Assembly: GCA_027605045.1 (NCBI GenBank)
Contig: JAQFWX010000002.1
Span: forward strand, 868,001 to 932,000
Source: Phallus indusiatus
Taxonomy: Eukaryota > Basidiomycota > Agaricomycetes > Phallales > Phallaceae
DNA length: 64,000 nucleotides
Reading direction: 5' to 3'
Shown here: in pieces, positions 45,826 to 57,484 of the stretch
Layout of the letters: each line of letters begins with the position of its first letter
How positions within the stretch are numbered: position 1 is the stretch's first letter
The notes under the pieces: generated by a model
The model's database searches: none
The model's input: only the letters and a program-made list of their open reading frames with translations
What the model was told of the DNA's origin: nothing
Made by a program: the position numbers and the translations under genes

Positions 45826-47540
45826 TTAGGAAACCCGTGTCCACGAGGGCTGTAGTTTTCTATAGGACTTAACCCAACTATCGACTTCGTTTTTTGTAAG
45901 TTCGAAAGAATGTTCAGCCTTCAAATGCCGTCGTAAATCATAGGCACGACTGAAAATATAAGAGCATCTCTCAATTGACTCGTCAATCGGCATGGTCAGG
46001 TTGAAGCGGTTAGGCCATGGACAATGGAGGAGTGGACGACGGGTGTTGTTGTGGGCTACACAAGTAGTATATTCTTTCCCTGTTATCCAGTCAATATCAT
46101 GCTCATCATCATCATCATCATCATCAGATGACGATGATGATGGAGCGTCATCTTCAGATTCGGTAACCGTCGCCAAGTGAGCTTTGGCTTCGTGTCGTTG
46201 AAGTAGATGCTTGTAGCCGAAGCTGTCTCCGCAACCAGGATGGGTGCAGACAAAATCTCTTCGGCCTAAATGTGTGATGTTATGGTGAACGGTCAATGCT
46301 CTTTTCTGTCGCGATGTGAGATAAAATTGTAAAAGGTGTAATTTCCACCAACAAGCGTACCGATTTGAACGCTTTTGAACAACCATCAGCCTTGCAAGAC
46401 CAATTTCTGCCTAATTCACCTCCTCTTCGTCCCTTCACATTTAGGTCGGTTCCTACGCCTTGTGCTAAATTTTTCGCTACCTCCTTCTCTTCGTGTAGTT
46501 TAAGATGATTTTTTAAATATGTCCGCCTGGTAAATGTGCGCCCATTACATTCATCATATGGACAACTCGGTGGGTGCTTTTGCCGCATGTGGGTTTGAAG
46601 AGCAGACCAGGTCGGAAAGTAAAGGGCCTTCGAAGAACCATTTTCATCCGTTATACGACACGCTGTATCCGTACACGCATAGCGATCTGTAGGACATCAT
46701 ATACGAATTTTTTCCCAAAAAAGATTCGAAAATGGGATTTTACCTTCGTGGGTTTTGGAATGCGCGCGCAATCTCTGATTCGTAGGAAACGATTTTGTGC
46801 AATGCTCTACTGCACAACGATAAGGTTTCGTTCCAGGCGGACAATGTGTTTCCGCCACATGCTGCTTTAATTGACTATGCTTCAAGAATGCGGCTTCACA
46901 GTTGTCTTCCGTACACTAGACATGAACTTTAAGTTTCGTTCGCCAAATTCATATATTAGATACGTACGCGAAATGTTTTTTCCCTGTTATGAACAGCCGA
47001 AATATGGTAAGTTCGATGCTGTGGCGCCCAAAACCGTTTTATGCAGCCGTCATGCGTACACGGAAAGGGACGCTCCGACTCAGGTAGATGAATTCGCGCA
47101 TGGACCTGCAGATGTGACTCCCGTAAATAACTTTTGCCGCAAGTGTTACACTTATAGGGCCTCTGGATTAATCTTAAGTAGACATACTTTGCAAAGAGGA
47201 GTCGCAGAATATTTACCTCTCCAGTGTGTGAACGGACATGTTCTGCCAGTCTACAAGGTTTGGTATACGACTTTCCACATGAGAGGTATGGGCAAGGGTA
47301 ATGTGCTCCAGGGGTTGCATTTCGAGGTGTTAGTGCAGATGAACTAGGTACATTATCATGTTCATCGTCTTCGACACTAGATTGTGCGTAGCTTGATACG
47401 TCCGAGTCTTCTTCCTCTGAGAAGAGCGGATCTTCAAGAAATTGCGGTTTTTTATCATTCTTGAACCTTCCTTTAATAGTCGAGTCTATAACGACTTCAA
47501 CTATCCGCCTCTTGACCAAACGGATCGTCTGGGACGACAT
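45826..47540 (-). CDS. Transcription factor IIIA, 498 aa
   Basis: Five exons close: 47540-47217, 47162-46968, 46915-46744, 46686-46361, 46305-45826. After an acidic N-terminus, nine C2H2 fingers run in series from about residue 85. They follow the TFIIIA pattern (SHTGERPYKC linker after finger 1, fingers ending in -x(3,4)-H). A distal tenth C-C-H-H-like unit (CSYIFSRAYDLRRHLKAEH) lies beyond an acidic spacer with a run of eight or more Asp encoded by a GAT/GAC repeat (46098-46135). A long insert between late fingers is a feature of fungal TFIIIA. TFIIIA binds the 5S rRNA gene internal control region and 5S RNA, recruiting TFIIIC and RNA polymerase III. The ATG at 47540 is the first in frame. 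Confidence 0.88.
46095..46145. repeat. CAT/GAT trinucleotide repeat coding for poly-Asp in TFIIIA
   Basis: Perfect CATCATCAT run on the + strand followed by GATGATGAT. It is in frame, so length changes would only lengthen or shorten the acidic spacer. Confidence 0.8.
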
Positions 47541-48678
47541 AGCCAATTTTTCGTCGTTTCGGTTGAAAACTGTAATTAGGAAATTGCGTTTACGTAAGCA
47601 ACTATAATTTGCGGAATCAAAGAAGTCGTGAACACAAGCGTCAATCGTGTTCCCGCAGATGCCACTGGTTCACCAGTCAACCAGTCATCAGTTAAATCGA
47701 CTTTGGTTGGCGGATTCATGGCAGCTTTCGATTTGATTAATCGTTAGACAGATTGATTTACCCGCAAGCCCCGAAAGTATTTGTTTGAACGCTTTTATTC
47801 CGACTCGGACTTCAATAAATTCCACTACTTTCGAACTCGCCTCAGTTAATGCTCCAACAGTCCCCTCAACTCCCTCAGTCTATTTGAGAATCTTTTGGGA
47901 TGCTTGCATGCAAACGAGGTAATTTGACCTCAAAGCGGGAGTCAAATTCGCCGCGGGAATGGAGGATACAATGTGTGAGTTCAATCTGTTATCGCCACCT
48001 TAGCGAAAGTTGATCGTCCTGTTCCAAACCAGATCTATTCTTTCCAAATCACATAACCCATGGACAGCTGACTGTCGAGAAGTTTTTTTTTTGCTTGATT
48101 GGAGTGCGTGGTGAGAAAAACATGCATGTTTTCAGGTACATGATCACCGGCCTTATTTAGAACACCGCCAAATTACAGATATGCTGAGGACAAAATGCTA
48201 ATATTATCGTTATATGAAATCCGGAAATGAGATGAACGCGCCGGTTTGGCATTTTTAAAGTTTGAGAGGTATGCCACAAGCTTCTTAATCAAGTATTAAA
48301 CGGCTATAGACCATATCGCACATGAGAGAAGAAATGCACAATCAATTTGGTTCAATTCCTATCGTTTTCTCTCACAGCAAACAACAGCCCAATTAAACGC
48401 GGGGAAGTAAGAAAATCGATATTCGGTTAAGTGAAACGTCAATCAATCAAGATTTGAGGGATCACTGAACTCGATTTATCAACAGAAAAACGAGGTTTGC
48501 TTAGGAGGTTTGTGGCACCCGCCACGGCGGTTGTAACATATTTGGCGAAGAATGTATGCCTTTTTACGTTGGATCATCAGATCCACCTAGTATATATAAT
48601 GGGAACAAGCGAATCGGTTAGATCTCTTGAGCCTCGCTCCTGTCCATTTTTGCCCTCACCTCGCTTCTGTTGGAAAGA
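47541..48678. other. Intergenic between divergent TFIIIA and DUF6533 genes
   Basis: Contains both promoters. No coding exon or RNA gene recognised. Confidence 0.5.
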
Positions 48679-50634
48679 ATGTTCGCCAACACAGTCGTCG
48701 ACGTTTTTGCTGCCAAAGGCGGGTCAACTCCCATAACCCCAGCTGTTGTCACAACTGCCTTTCACTTGTATGTGCATCATCACGACTCGCCATATGCCTT
48801 CCTTGGCTTAATTGCAATTTGCCCATGAAGACAGGCTTCAAAGTATTTCCAACTGGCGTCCGCAGTCATGCTTTTCTACGACGAACGTAGGCTTAATCAG
48901 TGCATTGCTCGTTTCAGCACTACTAATTACTTATTCATATTTTCTAGTTCTGACGATAGGTCAAGAGGTATACTGGTACCAGTCCACTGATAAATGTTTG
49001 ATTTTGCTGAAGTCTTATTAGGTTGAACGTATTTGGCTACAACCTTGGACAGGAGCGACTCTCTTATTCGCTATAATACGTTATTTTTCTCTTTTAAGTC
49101 GACCCATTGTACTTGTAGCATTTTTTGATCCCTCTTGGACTAAAGACGTAAGTAAAACCTGACTCATTACTTGTTAATATTCAACTCACGGCATTGATTA
49201 CTTAGATGTGGGTTTTATTATTCTACCTATCTTTCCTTCCAATATGATGAACACAAATCAACAGCATTGCATGCAACCGCTTTGTTAGATTTTCCGGTGC
49301 TTCTACGGTGGTCATTGTAGGATGTAAGTGAAATCCACAATGGCATATATCCGGCTATGAATGCTGAGTGTCCCTTCTATCAGTTGCACAGAGTATGCGT
49401 TCACTCAAGCACTGCATGATGAAAAGAATAATTCATTCCTCCATTTTACAGTCATTATGATATTGCGAGTATGGGCTTTATGGAGAAAGGATAAAAGAAT
49501 ACTTTATATTCTTGGTTTCTTTTTCGTCGTTCAGGTAGCATTTGTCGGAATGGCGCTTGTTTACTCAAAGCGTAAGACTGTGATACCTTTCTCTTTATCT
49601 GAGCAGCAGATCAACTGATACTTTTTACAGGTGTCCCATTGCCACCGTTTCTTGTGGGATGTATCCTAACGGGTTCCAGTAATCTTCATAGTGAGCTTGT
49701 TTGGTCCGCTTTCAACTTCCACACGATTTCTCAAGCCGGTTCTTCCTCCAGCACCGACGTGGCTTATGCCTTTGTTCACGGATACGGCTATCTTTGCATT
49801 AACCATTTTGCGAGTGATACGCTACTCCAAAGAGGCCAAACTGGAACCAAACTCGTTAGTATTATTCTCGAATTTAGGTTTCTCATACTACAACAATCTC
49901 GTTTTTATAATAGAATCCTTCGTACTTTTGTGCGTGACGGGGTTTTGTACTACTTCTGCGTGTTCAGTTCGAATCTGCTCAACACGCTTTTTTACATAGT
50001 AAGTCAACCTTCTTGATATTTGTGTACTTCATATCTGAATGTTTGCAAGTTCGCAACTGAAGATTTAAAAGCTATTGGAGCAGGGTGTGTTTCCTCTCAT
50101 GTTATAGAACCAAGCTTATTTTTTTCTGATATATTGACGAACAGGTTTTCCCAATGTATAACCACAGTTGTTATAACCCGTTTGGTTCTCAACCTACGAA
50201 GCGTACACAAGTGTCATGCCATGCCAACAGAGGACACACGACCGTACTCAGGACAATCACCACCCAGCCACAAACTGTCTCGACTCGATTTCGTAGTAGG
50301 CTCTTTAGGCGATATCCCGGAATACAATGACGAAGATCCAGACCATGATTGCGACGGCATGTCGAGTCACTTGTCCTCAGATGGAAGCCGAACAATGGTC
50401 AGCAGCGCTTCAGCCCGCCACAGCTATAAATCAGATTTGGAAAAAGTGCAAGCCAACAACGCGATTGATAAGACTTCTCCTGTTCCACCTAGAAGTCCTT
50501 ATACAGACAAAGACGTTTATCGTTACTCGTACCGTATAGTTCAGCATCCGTATAGTCTGCGAGCCGGTCAAGGCAGTTCGCGCTACGCGGACGAAATCCC
50601 AGCTTCAGTCTCGCGGAATTATTATTATCGATAA
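48679..50634 (+). CDS. DUF6533-type multi-pass membrane protein (one frame break, middle uncertain)
   Basis: Clear exons are 48679-48767, 48831-48886, 48948-48967 and 49022-49147, giving QASKYFQLASAVMLFYDELLTIGQEVERIW...RYF, the N-terminal DUF6533 signature. Further membrane blocks follow: MILRVWALWRKDKRILYI, VPLPPFLVGCILTG, LPPAPTWLMPLFTDT, VRDGVLYYFCVF and FSQCITTVVITRLVLNLRS. The soluble tail is Ser/Asp-rich. This seven-helix family is expanded in Agaricomycetes and of unknown function. The junctions between 49148 and 49450 could not be resolved, and a one-base shift near 49690 has no intron to explain it. It may be damaged or contain a sequence error. Confidence 0.65.
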
Positions 50635-51480
50635 CGGGAACACGATGATCTCCACCGCGAACCCCGGTCGAGTTTTTTGACCCTATTTATTTTCATTTTG
50701 GTTGAACTCTTACGACTATGCGTTCTCAAATTGGCTGACCTCTATGCGCTTTTCTATATTTATCGTCTCCGGCCTCACCTATCTTATTTGCTCTGATCCA
50801 TTTTGTCACTCTTTTACCTGAAACAATAACTCATACCATGCCAAAATTTACTCAACATTTTTCTCTTTTTTAAAGTTCTTATAACTCCCTGGCCCTCGCG
50901 GCTTATTTTCGTTTTACGCCCTCACACATACCCTTTCTTCAATATTCATCACATACCAAATTTTTGTATATGCCTAGCATGTGTCCAATCGAATACATAT
51001 ATTGAGATTTGAATTTCAAGTAGTCCGTGGCATCTCCCAAACCGACAGAAACGATAGAAACTAGCGGCATCTGAATTGGCAGTTCAACGTTCATTAGTTG
51101 GGCCAAAGAGTATGCAGACATCCCAGTATACATATCACGTAAGCCTTGATAATAGAAGTCATTGACGAGTCATGACATGGTACTTCTAAGGCTTGATTGT
51201 ACCTTCTTGAGCAGCAATGATTTCGGAAAACCCGATCATAAAATAGAATTAGAAGTTTTGAATGGCTTCCATACTCCCATGCATATGATGCTCTGGTTCG
51301 AACTCTGCATTCTTCAATATGCAAGGATGATAGATTATCCGGAATATATTATTGTCCTGGATGTCATACATAATGCATAATACGCTAACCTAAAACGCAC
51401 GACAGATACGCGCCAACTCTTGATATATCTCACATGCGACGAAAGGAATGACTTATTCGATTTGAAGTAACTCACTAAAC
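50635..51480. other. Intergenic, convergent 3' ends
   Basis: Pyrimidine-rich just after the DUF6533 stop, then mixed sequence. No gene recognised. Confidence 0.5.
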
Positions 51481-53368
51481 TCACACATCGGGTCTCCCTT
51501 CACTGTGAGATAAGGCGGCGTTCCCAGCCGTTCTACCTATGGGTGAACGCCACAACCCAAGTGCGGAATTCAAAACGCCTCTCCAGCCCCATCCCCACAT
51601 CCCCAAGCCAATAATGATATTTCCGGCCCCTATAGCCGCATTTCCCAAACCCACTATGACAAAGAAGTACCAGACTAGACCGATAGCACGTCCGATATAT
51701 TTTCCTGTGTATCGTTTGACTGTTGCGTAAGGGTCAGGTGATAATTTCGATATCGACGATGTGGTTGGAATAACGGGTATTGGTATGGTATCACTATCAG
51801 GAGCGGCAGGCGTTATTGGTTGGGAGAATGGGGTGGGATATGGCACGACTAGTAATGCAACGATTGGTTTGTGGTCCGATGTGACATAGGATGGAACTGA
51901 TGTATATACGAGTGGTGTGATTTTGGATGTTTCTGAACCATTTTCGGGGGTATCGGTGTGCGTTGTATATAAAATCCTGTCTGTCCAGGCGGGTATACGT
52001 TTTGTGCTACGAGAAGCGATATAAGGAAAACAGGGAACGAGTTGAGGGAAAAAACACAGACTTGTATACGTCGATAGTTCCAATTTTGTATTTATAGGTA
52101 CAGTTAAAAGTCCAGAAAGGGGGTTCGCGGAGGCTCTCGCAGACCGTACCCTTTTCCTTTTCAATCCGGAGTTCGTCCAAGTTTTTCAGGTATTCTCGCC
52201 CTTCAGCGGTTTTAATCAAAGTTGATATCCGGCCTGGGAGTGATTGTGGAGAACCTGAAGGGATAGATGATGAAGGCGAAGATGGGGAAAGTAAAGGTAT
52301 TCTATCACTTTCTGAGATAACATTTCTCAAAGCGTGGTCTTTGGGTATATTTAGTCTAAAGTTGAGATCCCCTGCGAAAAATAGATGCGAGGTGTCATAA
52401 ATGGTTGTTGGCTGTTTTGCCTTTTGCAACGGGCCTGGGATGGAGGATGGAAACGGGGGAAATAACAATGTACGGACGATATGTTTCCAGTCTTTAATAC
52501 GTTCGTGACATTTTGAGGCGTGGGCTGTTAAGTGGGCATTGACAAAACTTGTCGAGAAATGAATGAGCGGCAGATAATGAAAAAAAGGAAACAAGACATA
52601 CGTAAAAACCTCGTCAGGTAATGGTTTCCCTTCTGGTGCTTTCAGCGTGAAACGAATTCCAACTGCACCTTTATTACCCTGTGAAATTCAAAGGTAGATT
52701 AGCAATCTCGAGATGGTCACAAAACAACACATTCTTACCATCCAAAGCGGTCCGCAACCAGTCCACGACGTATGGACGTCTTTGACACGCGGAGCCAGCG
52801 CGTCACGGACATAAACCAATAAGGCGACACCAACGAAAACTTCATGAGCTACGAGCGTGTATTTTTCAGATTCATCTGATGCTGATGAGTCTGTTAGACT
52901 ATTAGATTTGGAAACTTGATGATGTTTTTCGATCTGAGCGCGAATGAGAGCATCTCTAGACGTGATGACGGAGTTGGAGAAGCCAGAAACTGACGAGATG
53001 AGGTAACCATGCACACAATTACAATGAGTGACCGTGAAAATTGTCTTACGGATGAGTTCACTCACAGCCTAGATGGAGAGGCAAAAGCTCCTGAAATCCA
53101 ACCGATATGATGTCAGGTGGTCCGGTGTTGGTAGAGCGCGTCGAACGAGATCCAGAAAGGAAAGACGACACGGTCAATGTTGGGGCAAGCCAGTCTACCA
53201 GATCTTGTGGGGTCCCTCTGTCACCTAGGTATGAATTGGATAAAAAATTGATATCTTGAGGTAAGTCTTACCTTGTAAATTTGTATTGTAAGATGCTATC
53301 TGCACCAATGTGCCAAGACGGGGTGTTGTATCACTACCTGCTTCACCATCAGCAGGAATATGTGCCAT
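51481..53368 (-). CDS. Inositol polyphosphate 5-phosphatase, 531 aa, with C-terminal membrane anchor
   Basis: Six exons close: 53368-53272, 53224-53066, 52989-52739, 52678-52602, 52547-52062, 52006-51481. IPPc (endonuclease/exonuclease/phosphatase fold) motifs in order: IASYN near residue 23; FQELLPL; GNKGAVGIR (170-178); FVNAHLTAH (196-203, catalytic His region); FAGDLNFR (251-258, metal-binding Asp/Asn); IPAWTDR (361-367); SDHKP (400-404). This enzyme removes the 5-phosphate of PtdIns(4,5)P2 or related inositides, affecting membrane traffic. No Sac1, SAM or RhoGAP domain is present. A hydrophobic Gly-rich segment near residues 455-490 (YFFVIVGLGNAAIGAGNIIIGL) suggests a tail anchor. The intron in exon 2/3 was placed at GTGAGT...GTCAG because it restores HLGFSGFSNS. 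Divergent from the acyl-CoA synthetase. Confidence 0.92.
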
Positions 53369-54169
53369 CCTATCCTGTTGTTTCTTCCCCTTTACGCAAT
53401 GGTAATATTGGAAATGGTAAGACTGGAAACACAACGAGCTTTGCGCACAGCAATGTTCAAACCGGGGTGAAACTGAGGTTTCGTTATGTAATCGAGTTCA
53501 CGTAAGCTGGTCGAATTTGATTCCGAGCGTTGTGGACGCCACGAACTTGTCACGACTATTTCAGCAGATTTCAGCCTAATTTGAGTTGGGATCTCCAAGA
53601 AAGAAATTTTAAAACTGGTCAATGTTAATGAGTCCCGGCATTCCACAGCTCCCGGTCCTTTTCACATTACAGTCAAAGTCAAATAATTGTAACCTGATGG
53701 ACGATTCTTCGTGATATTAATTATTCCGATTCTTTCGTTTTTTGTACTAACTCAACACAGCTAGAGATCGTTTATTATTAGAGCCACCAAGAATTTATGA
53801 CAAGTTTTTGACAGATATTCCGAGTTCAGCACAAGCTTCGGTCCCCGCCGCCCTGTCGGTTTTCGCCTACATATTATGTATACCTCCTCGTTGCAGGGTC
53901 GGTAGAAAATTGCCCGGAGCGATCACCAGCAGGTGTGGAAATCCTCTGCACATACGCATCGCCATCAACCAAACTGAAACATTATGTTGATTGCATTGAT
54001 GGCTTTACTTGCTGGGAAACTTGCAATTAGTATGGAAAGGATACGATTGGCTGTCGGCAGATTCAAACTCCACTCCCGGTGAAATCACGAGCTGTCAGCC
54101 CATCCGAGCCCACCGACTCATCTCAATCGGTTTGCCATATTATCTTGACTCTCTGCCTTGAAGAGAGTC
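53369..54169. promoter_or_regulatory. Divergent promoter region of 5-phosphatase and acyl-CoA synthetase
   Basis: An 801-bp gap between two genes starting on opposite strands. No distinct motif identified by eye, though CT-rich patches occur near 54140-54170. Confidence 0.4.
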
Positions 54170-57100
54170 ATGTCCTCTTCAACACAAGACAGTCATTCCT
54201 CGTTTAGGCTGCCCCCAAACTTTGACTACAGCAGGCAGTCTATTGCCTTGCCAGGTACCAAGAAACCAGGCCAAACAGGTACGTATTTCAACCATTGCAA
54301 ACAAGGCAACTTAGGCCATATTTGTTAGCCACTTACAGACACGGTATCCTACTCTCCTTACACTCTAATCATTCCAATCTTAAACGACTTCTCTTTCATC
54401 AGCCGCTTATCCGAATCTAATTGACTTTAACTCAAAAGGCGTAATCCCAACCCCAGTTGACATATTCCAAACGGCACTGAAGCGGTATTCTTCACAACCA
54501 TGCCTTGGGTACCGTCAACAAATCAGCAAAAACCCTTTGAAATTTGCCCCAACGTACACTTGGGTGTCCTATTCAGAGGTGGACCAGAGGCGTCGTAAAA
54601 TTGGAAGTGCCCTGGAATACCTATGGGAACAGAAACGGGTCGGTGGAGGCGATTTGCAAACTGTAGGTATATGGAGCCAGAATCGGATTGGTATAGCTTT
54701 CTTTCTAGCTTCATCCGCTTATCAACTTCTGATGCGTACTGATTAAAGAATGGCAAATGATTGATCTGGCTTGCCACGCTTATGCAAAAGTTACCGTTGC
54801 TTTGTACGATACCTTAGGTCGGGACTCAGTAGGTGAGAGCAATGATATCTCAACTCACCGTTGACAGTTCATTCAGCTCATTTGACATCTCCCCTTTTTT
54901 ATAAAAGAATATATGTATGTCTTTCATTCCGTATTGGATCGGCGCACAATTCACCGTGAATCTTTTTGCAGTTGCAATCACGCTGAACTCTCCATCATCT
55001 TTGTTTCCGCCGATAATCTTCCTACATTGTTATCCCTAGCCCCGCGACTTAATTACTTGAAAATAATTGTATGCATCGACGAACTCGAGCCCTCATCGGA
55101 CGCTGCAATATTATCCAAAGCATGGGCTTTGAGCCTTAATATTAGTCTATTCACATTCTCGGAGTGTGAGTCCTCATAACAACAAAGATTTATAGCATCT
55201 ACTGACCATCACTTGAATAAGTCGAGGAAATAGGTATGAGCCACATGAAACCAATAAAGTCAGCTTCTCCGAATGAGCTCTGTACCATTTGCTACACTTC
55301 GGTTAGTTATATATTTGTTCATCCGCAGACTATCATTGATGAACGTTACTTCTCAGGGAACTACTGGAAATCCAAAAGGTCATTAAATGATGTGTCTTAG
55401 TCACTTGTCGTATTAACTTAAAAATCAATCATCAGGCGTCCTTGTGACACACGGTCAACTCGCTATTTCTTGCACCACGGGATTGGGAGATTTACGGTTC
55501 TCAGCTCCTGGTCGAATGCTTTCGTATCTTCCAGTGGCTCATATTTACGGGGTTAGGATACAAAGACCTGGTTTTAAATTTTCGTATTAATTTCATTTTT
55601 GAATGTAGCGAGGTTTGGAGCTTTGTATGCTTCATCACGGTGTTTCTGTTGGCTATTTCACAGGAGATCCACTACGCTTGTTAGAAGATGCTCAGATCTT
55701 ACAGCCCACATTTTTTCCTGCTGTCCCTCGGATATTGAACAGAATTTATCAAGTCGCTAATGCCGCTGGAAATGTACCGGGAATAAAAGGTTTGCTTAAT
55801 ATTATTGTGTTTAATTGGTTTAGAAGTTCATTTTCTATCAACAGGGGAATTATTTAGACGCGCCGTGGCTGCGAAGCTTGAGAATTTCCATGCCACAGGA
55901 CAATTGACGCACCCAATTTGGGATAGACTTGTCTTCCGGAAGGTAATATTTGATATCCCCGGAGCGCTTTCCAGGCTCAAATTTGATTTCATCTTCTCTT
56001 TTAGATCCAGGCTCTACTTGGCGGTAAAATAGAGAATATGACTTGCGGATCCGCCCCTATTTCACCCGATTGTCTAAATTTCGCAAAGATTGCATTAGCA
56101 TGCAACGTTTATGAAGGTATGCCATAATATATTAGACGGTGTGATATTGAACTTATTTTGATAAAATTACCAGGGTGTGTTTTCATCTTTTCCTTTTTTA
56201 TGGAATTCTTCAATGCATTGACAATCCAAAAGATACGGCATGACAGAAACCACGACGGTCTCAACCATAACAATTACTGGAGACAAGACTAGTACTGGAA
56301 CAATTGGACCACCGCAACCGTGCTGCGAAGTGAAGCTTGTTGACGTTCCGTCCATGGGCTATACCACTGAGGACAAGCCATATCCTCGAGGAGAATTTTG
56401 TAGTCGTGGCGTGGCTAATACTGTTGGGTATTATAAAGGTTTGATTTGATCTTGTTTGGCTTGGGAAACAATTTGTTTTTTTATAACTGAACTCGAATTT
56501 AGACCCGGAAGAGACAGCGAAACTCATTGATAAAGACGGGTGGTTACATTCGGGCGACATAGCTCAAATCGATTCATGTGGACGGTTCAGCATTATCGAT
56601 CGCATGAAGGTACGTTGTTGGTTATTGTGCAAAAGATACATAACGAATCATTTATTTATTTTTTGCAGAATATCATAAAACTATCGCAAGGAGAGTTCGT
56701 TGCTCTCGAAAAAGTCCAGAATACCTATTCGGCTGTCCCGCTTATATCACAAATATTCGTTTACGGGAAGTCAGTCCACAGTTACCTCGTGGCTGTTGTG
56801 GTTTTAGAACTCGAGGCTTTAACCAAGTTAGCCTCGTTGGCTTGCGACAAGACAATTAATCCAAAGAATTCTGCTGCTTTAGTCAAAGACGAGCGAATCA
56901 AAGCTGCTTTATTGAAGGAGCTGGATGACCATGGGAGAAAAGCGGGATTAAATGGGTTTGAGATGGTCAAGAAATTAGTGTTGACGGTGGAGCCGTTTTC
57001 GGTGGAGGAAGGAACGTTGACGCCTACCCTGAAGATTAAGCGGTACGTTTTTTTTCGTTCAGAGGATTAAGAATTGCGAATTGTCTAACCATCGCTATAT

Positions 57101-57183
57101 CAAATAGACGTGAGGCATATGAAAAATATAAGCGCGAGCTGGATGCGCTTTATGAAGCAGCTGGAATTCCAAGTAAATTATGA
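54170..57183 (+). CDS. Long-chain fatty acyl-CoA synthetase, Faa2/peroxisomal-type, 684 aa
   Basis: Sixteen exons close exactly, including a 7-nt exon (54908-54914) and a 1-nt exon (56174). Exon spans: 54170-54278, 54403-54690, 54749-54832, 54908-54914, 54972-55165, 55222-55301, 55357-55378, 55436-55551, 55609-55789, 55845-55942, 56005-56116, 56174, 56233-56438, 56503-56609, 56669-57042, 57108-57183. Motifs: [13 protein letters not shown] (P-loop, A3), [19 protein letters not shown] (A5), [10 protein letters not shown] (A7, acidic residue binding ribose), [20 protein letters not shown] (A8 and gate). It activates fatty acids to acyl-CoA through an acyl-AMP intermediate. The C-terminus is ...PSKL, a PTS1-like peroxisomal tripeptide, fitting Faa2-type enzymes that feed peroxisomal beta-oxidation. 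Confidence 0.93.
54908..54914 (+). other. 7-nt micro-exon of the acyl-CoA synthetase gene
   Basis: AATATAT between ...AAAAG and GTATGT. Joined to its neighbours it spells Val-Glu-Tyr-Ile-Cys-Asn-His-Ala-Glu, the expected conserved segment. Omitting it changes the frame. Confidence 0.75.
56174..56174 (+). other. Predicted 1-nt exon of the acyl-CoA synthetase gene
   Basis: Intron 56117-56173 (GTATGC...CCAG, 57 nt), a single G, then intron 56175-56232 (GTGTGT...AAAG, 58 nt). GAA G + G + A TAC gives Glu-Gly-Tyr-Gly-Met-Thr-Glu-Thr, the invariant A5 motif. Treating the span as one intron breaks the frame. Confidence 0.65.
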
Positions 57184-57484
57184 AACATCCGTCAGCGACG
57201 GCGTATTAGAGCACTGTTTTCAATTGTTTTTAACCCTATATTCTATATATCTATTGTTTCTGCTGTTGTACCATTTACAATGGTTGATTTCGTTTTCCGT
57301 TAGCGATGATTGGGGGAATGGGGAAGTTTTTGATTTTGGTTTTAGCTCGGTTAGGTTATTCCCCAGCGCAGCTCAGCTTTGTCAGCTAGCCAGTAGCGGC
57401 CAGTCTGGTCTGTTTCTACCGGCTGGCGCTTGGAGAAAAATCACGGTTTCCTCCATCCTTCTCTGACCATCTTATTTTCTCGCG
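57184..57484. other. Intergenic, FMO promoter
   Basis: A 301-bp gap between two + strand genes; it holds the 3' UTR of the synthetase and the promoter of the monooxygenase. No distinct element seen. Confidence 0.5.

Noticed and set aside
46095..46145. Short CAT/GAT tandem repeat as a CRISPR-like or satellite array
   Set aside because: It is a 3-nt microsatellite in frame within TFIIIA, coding for Asp.
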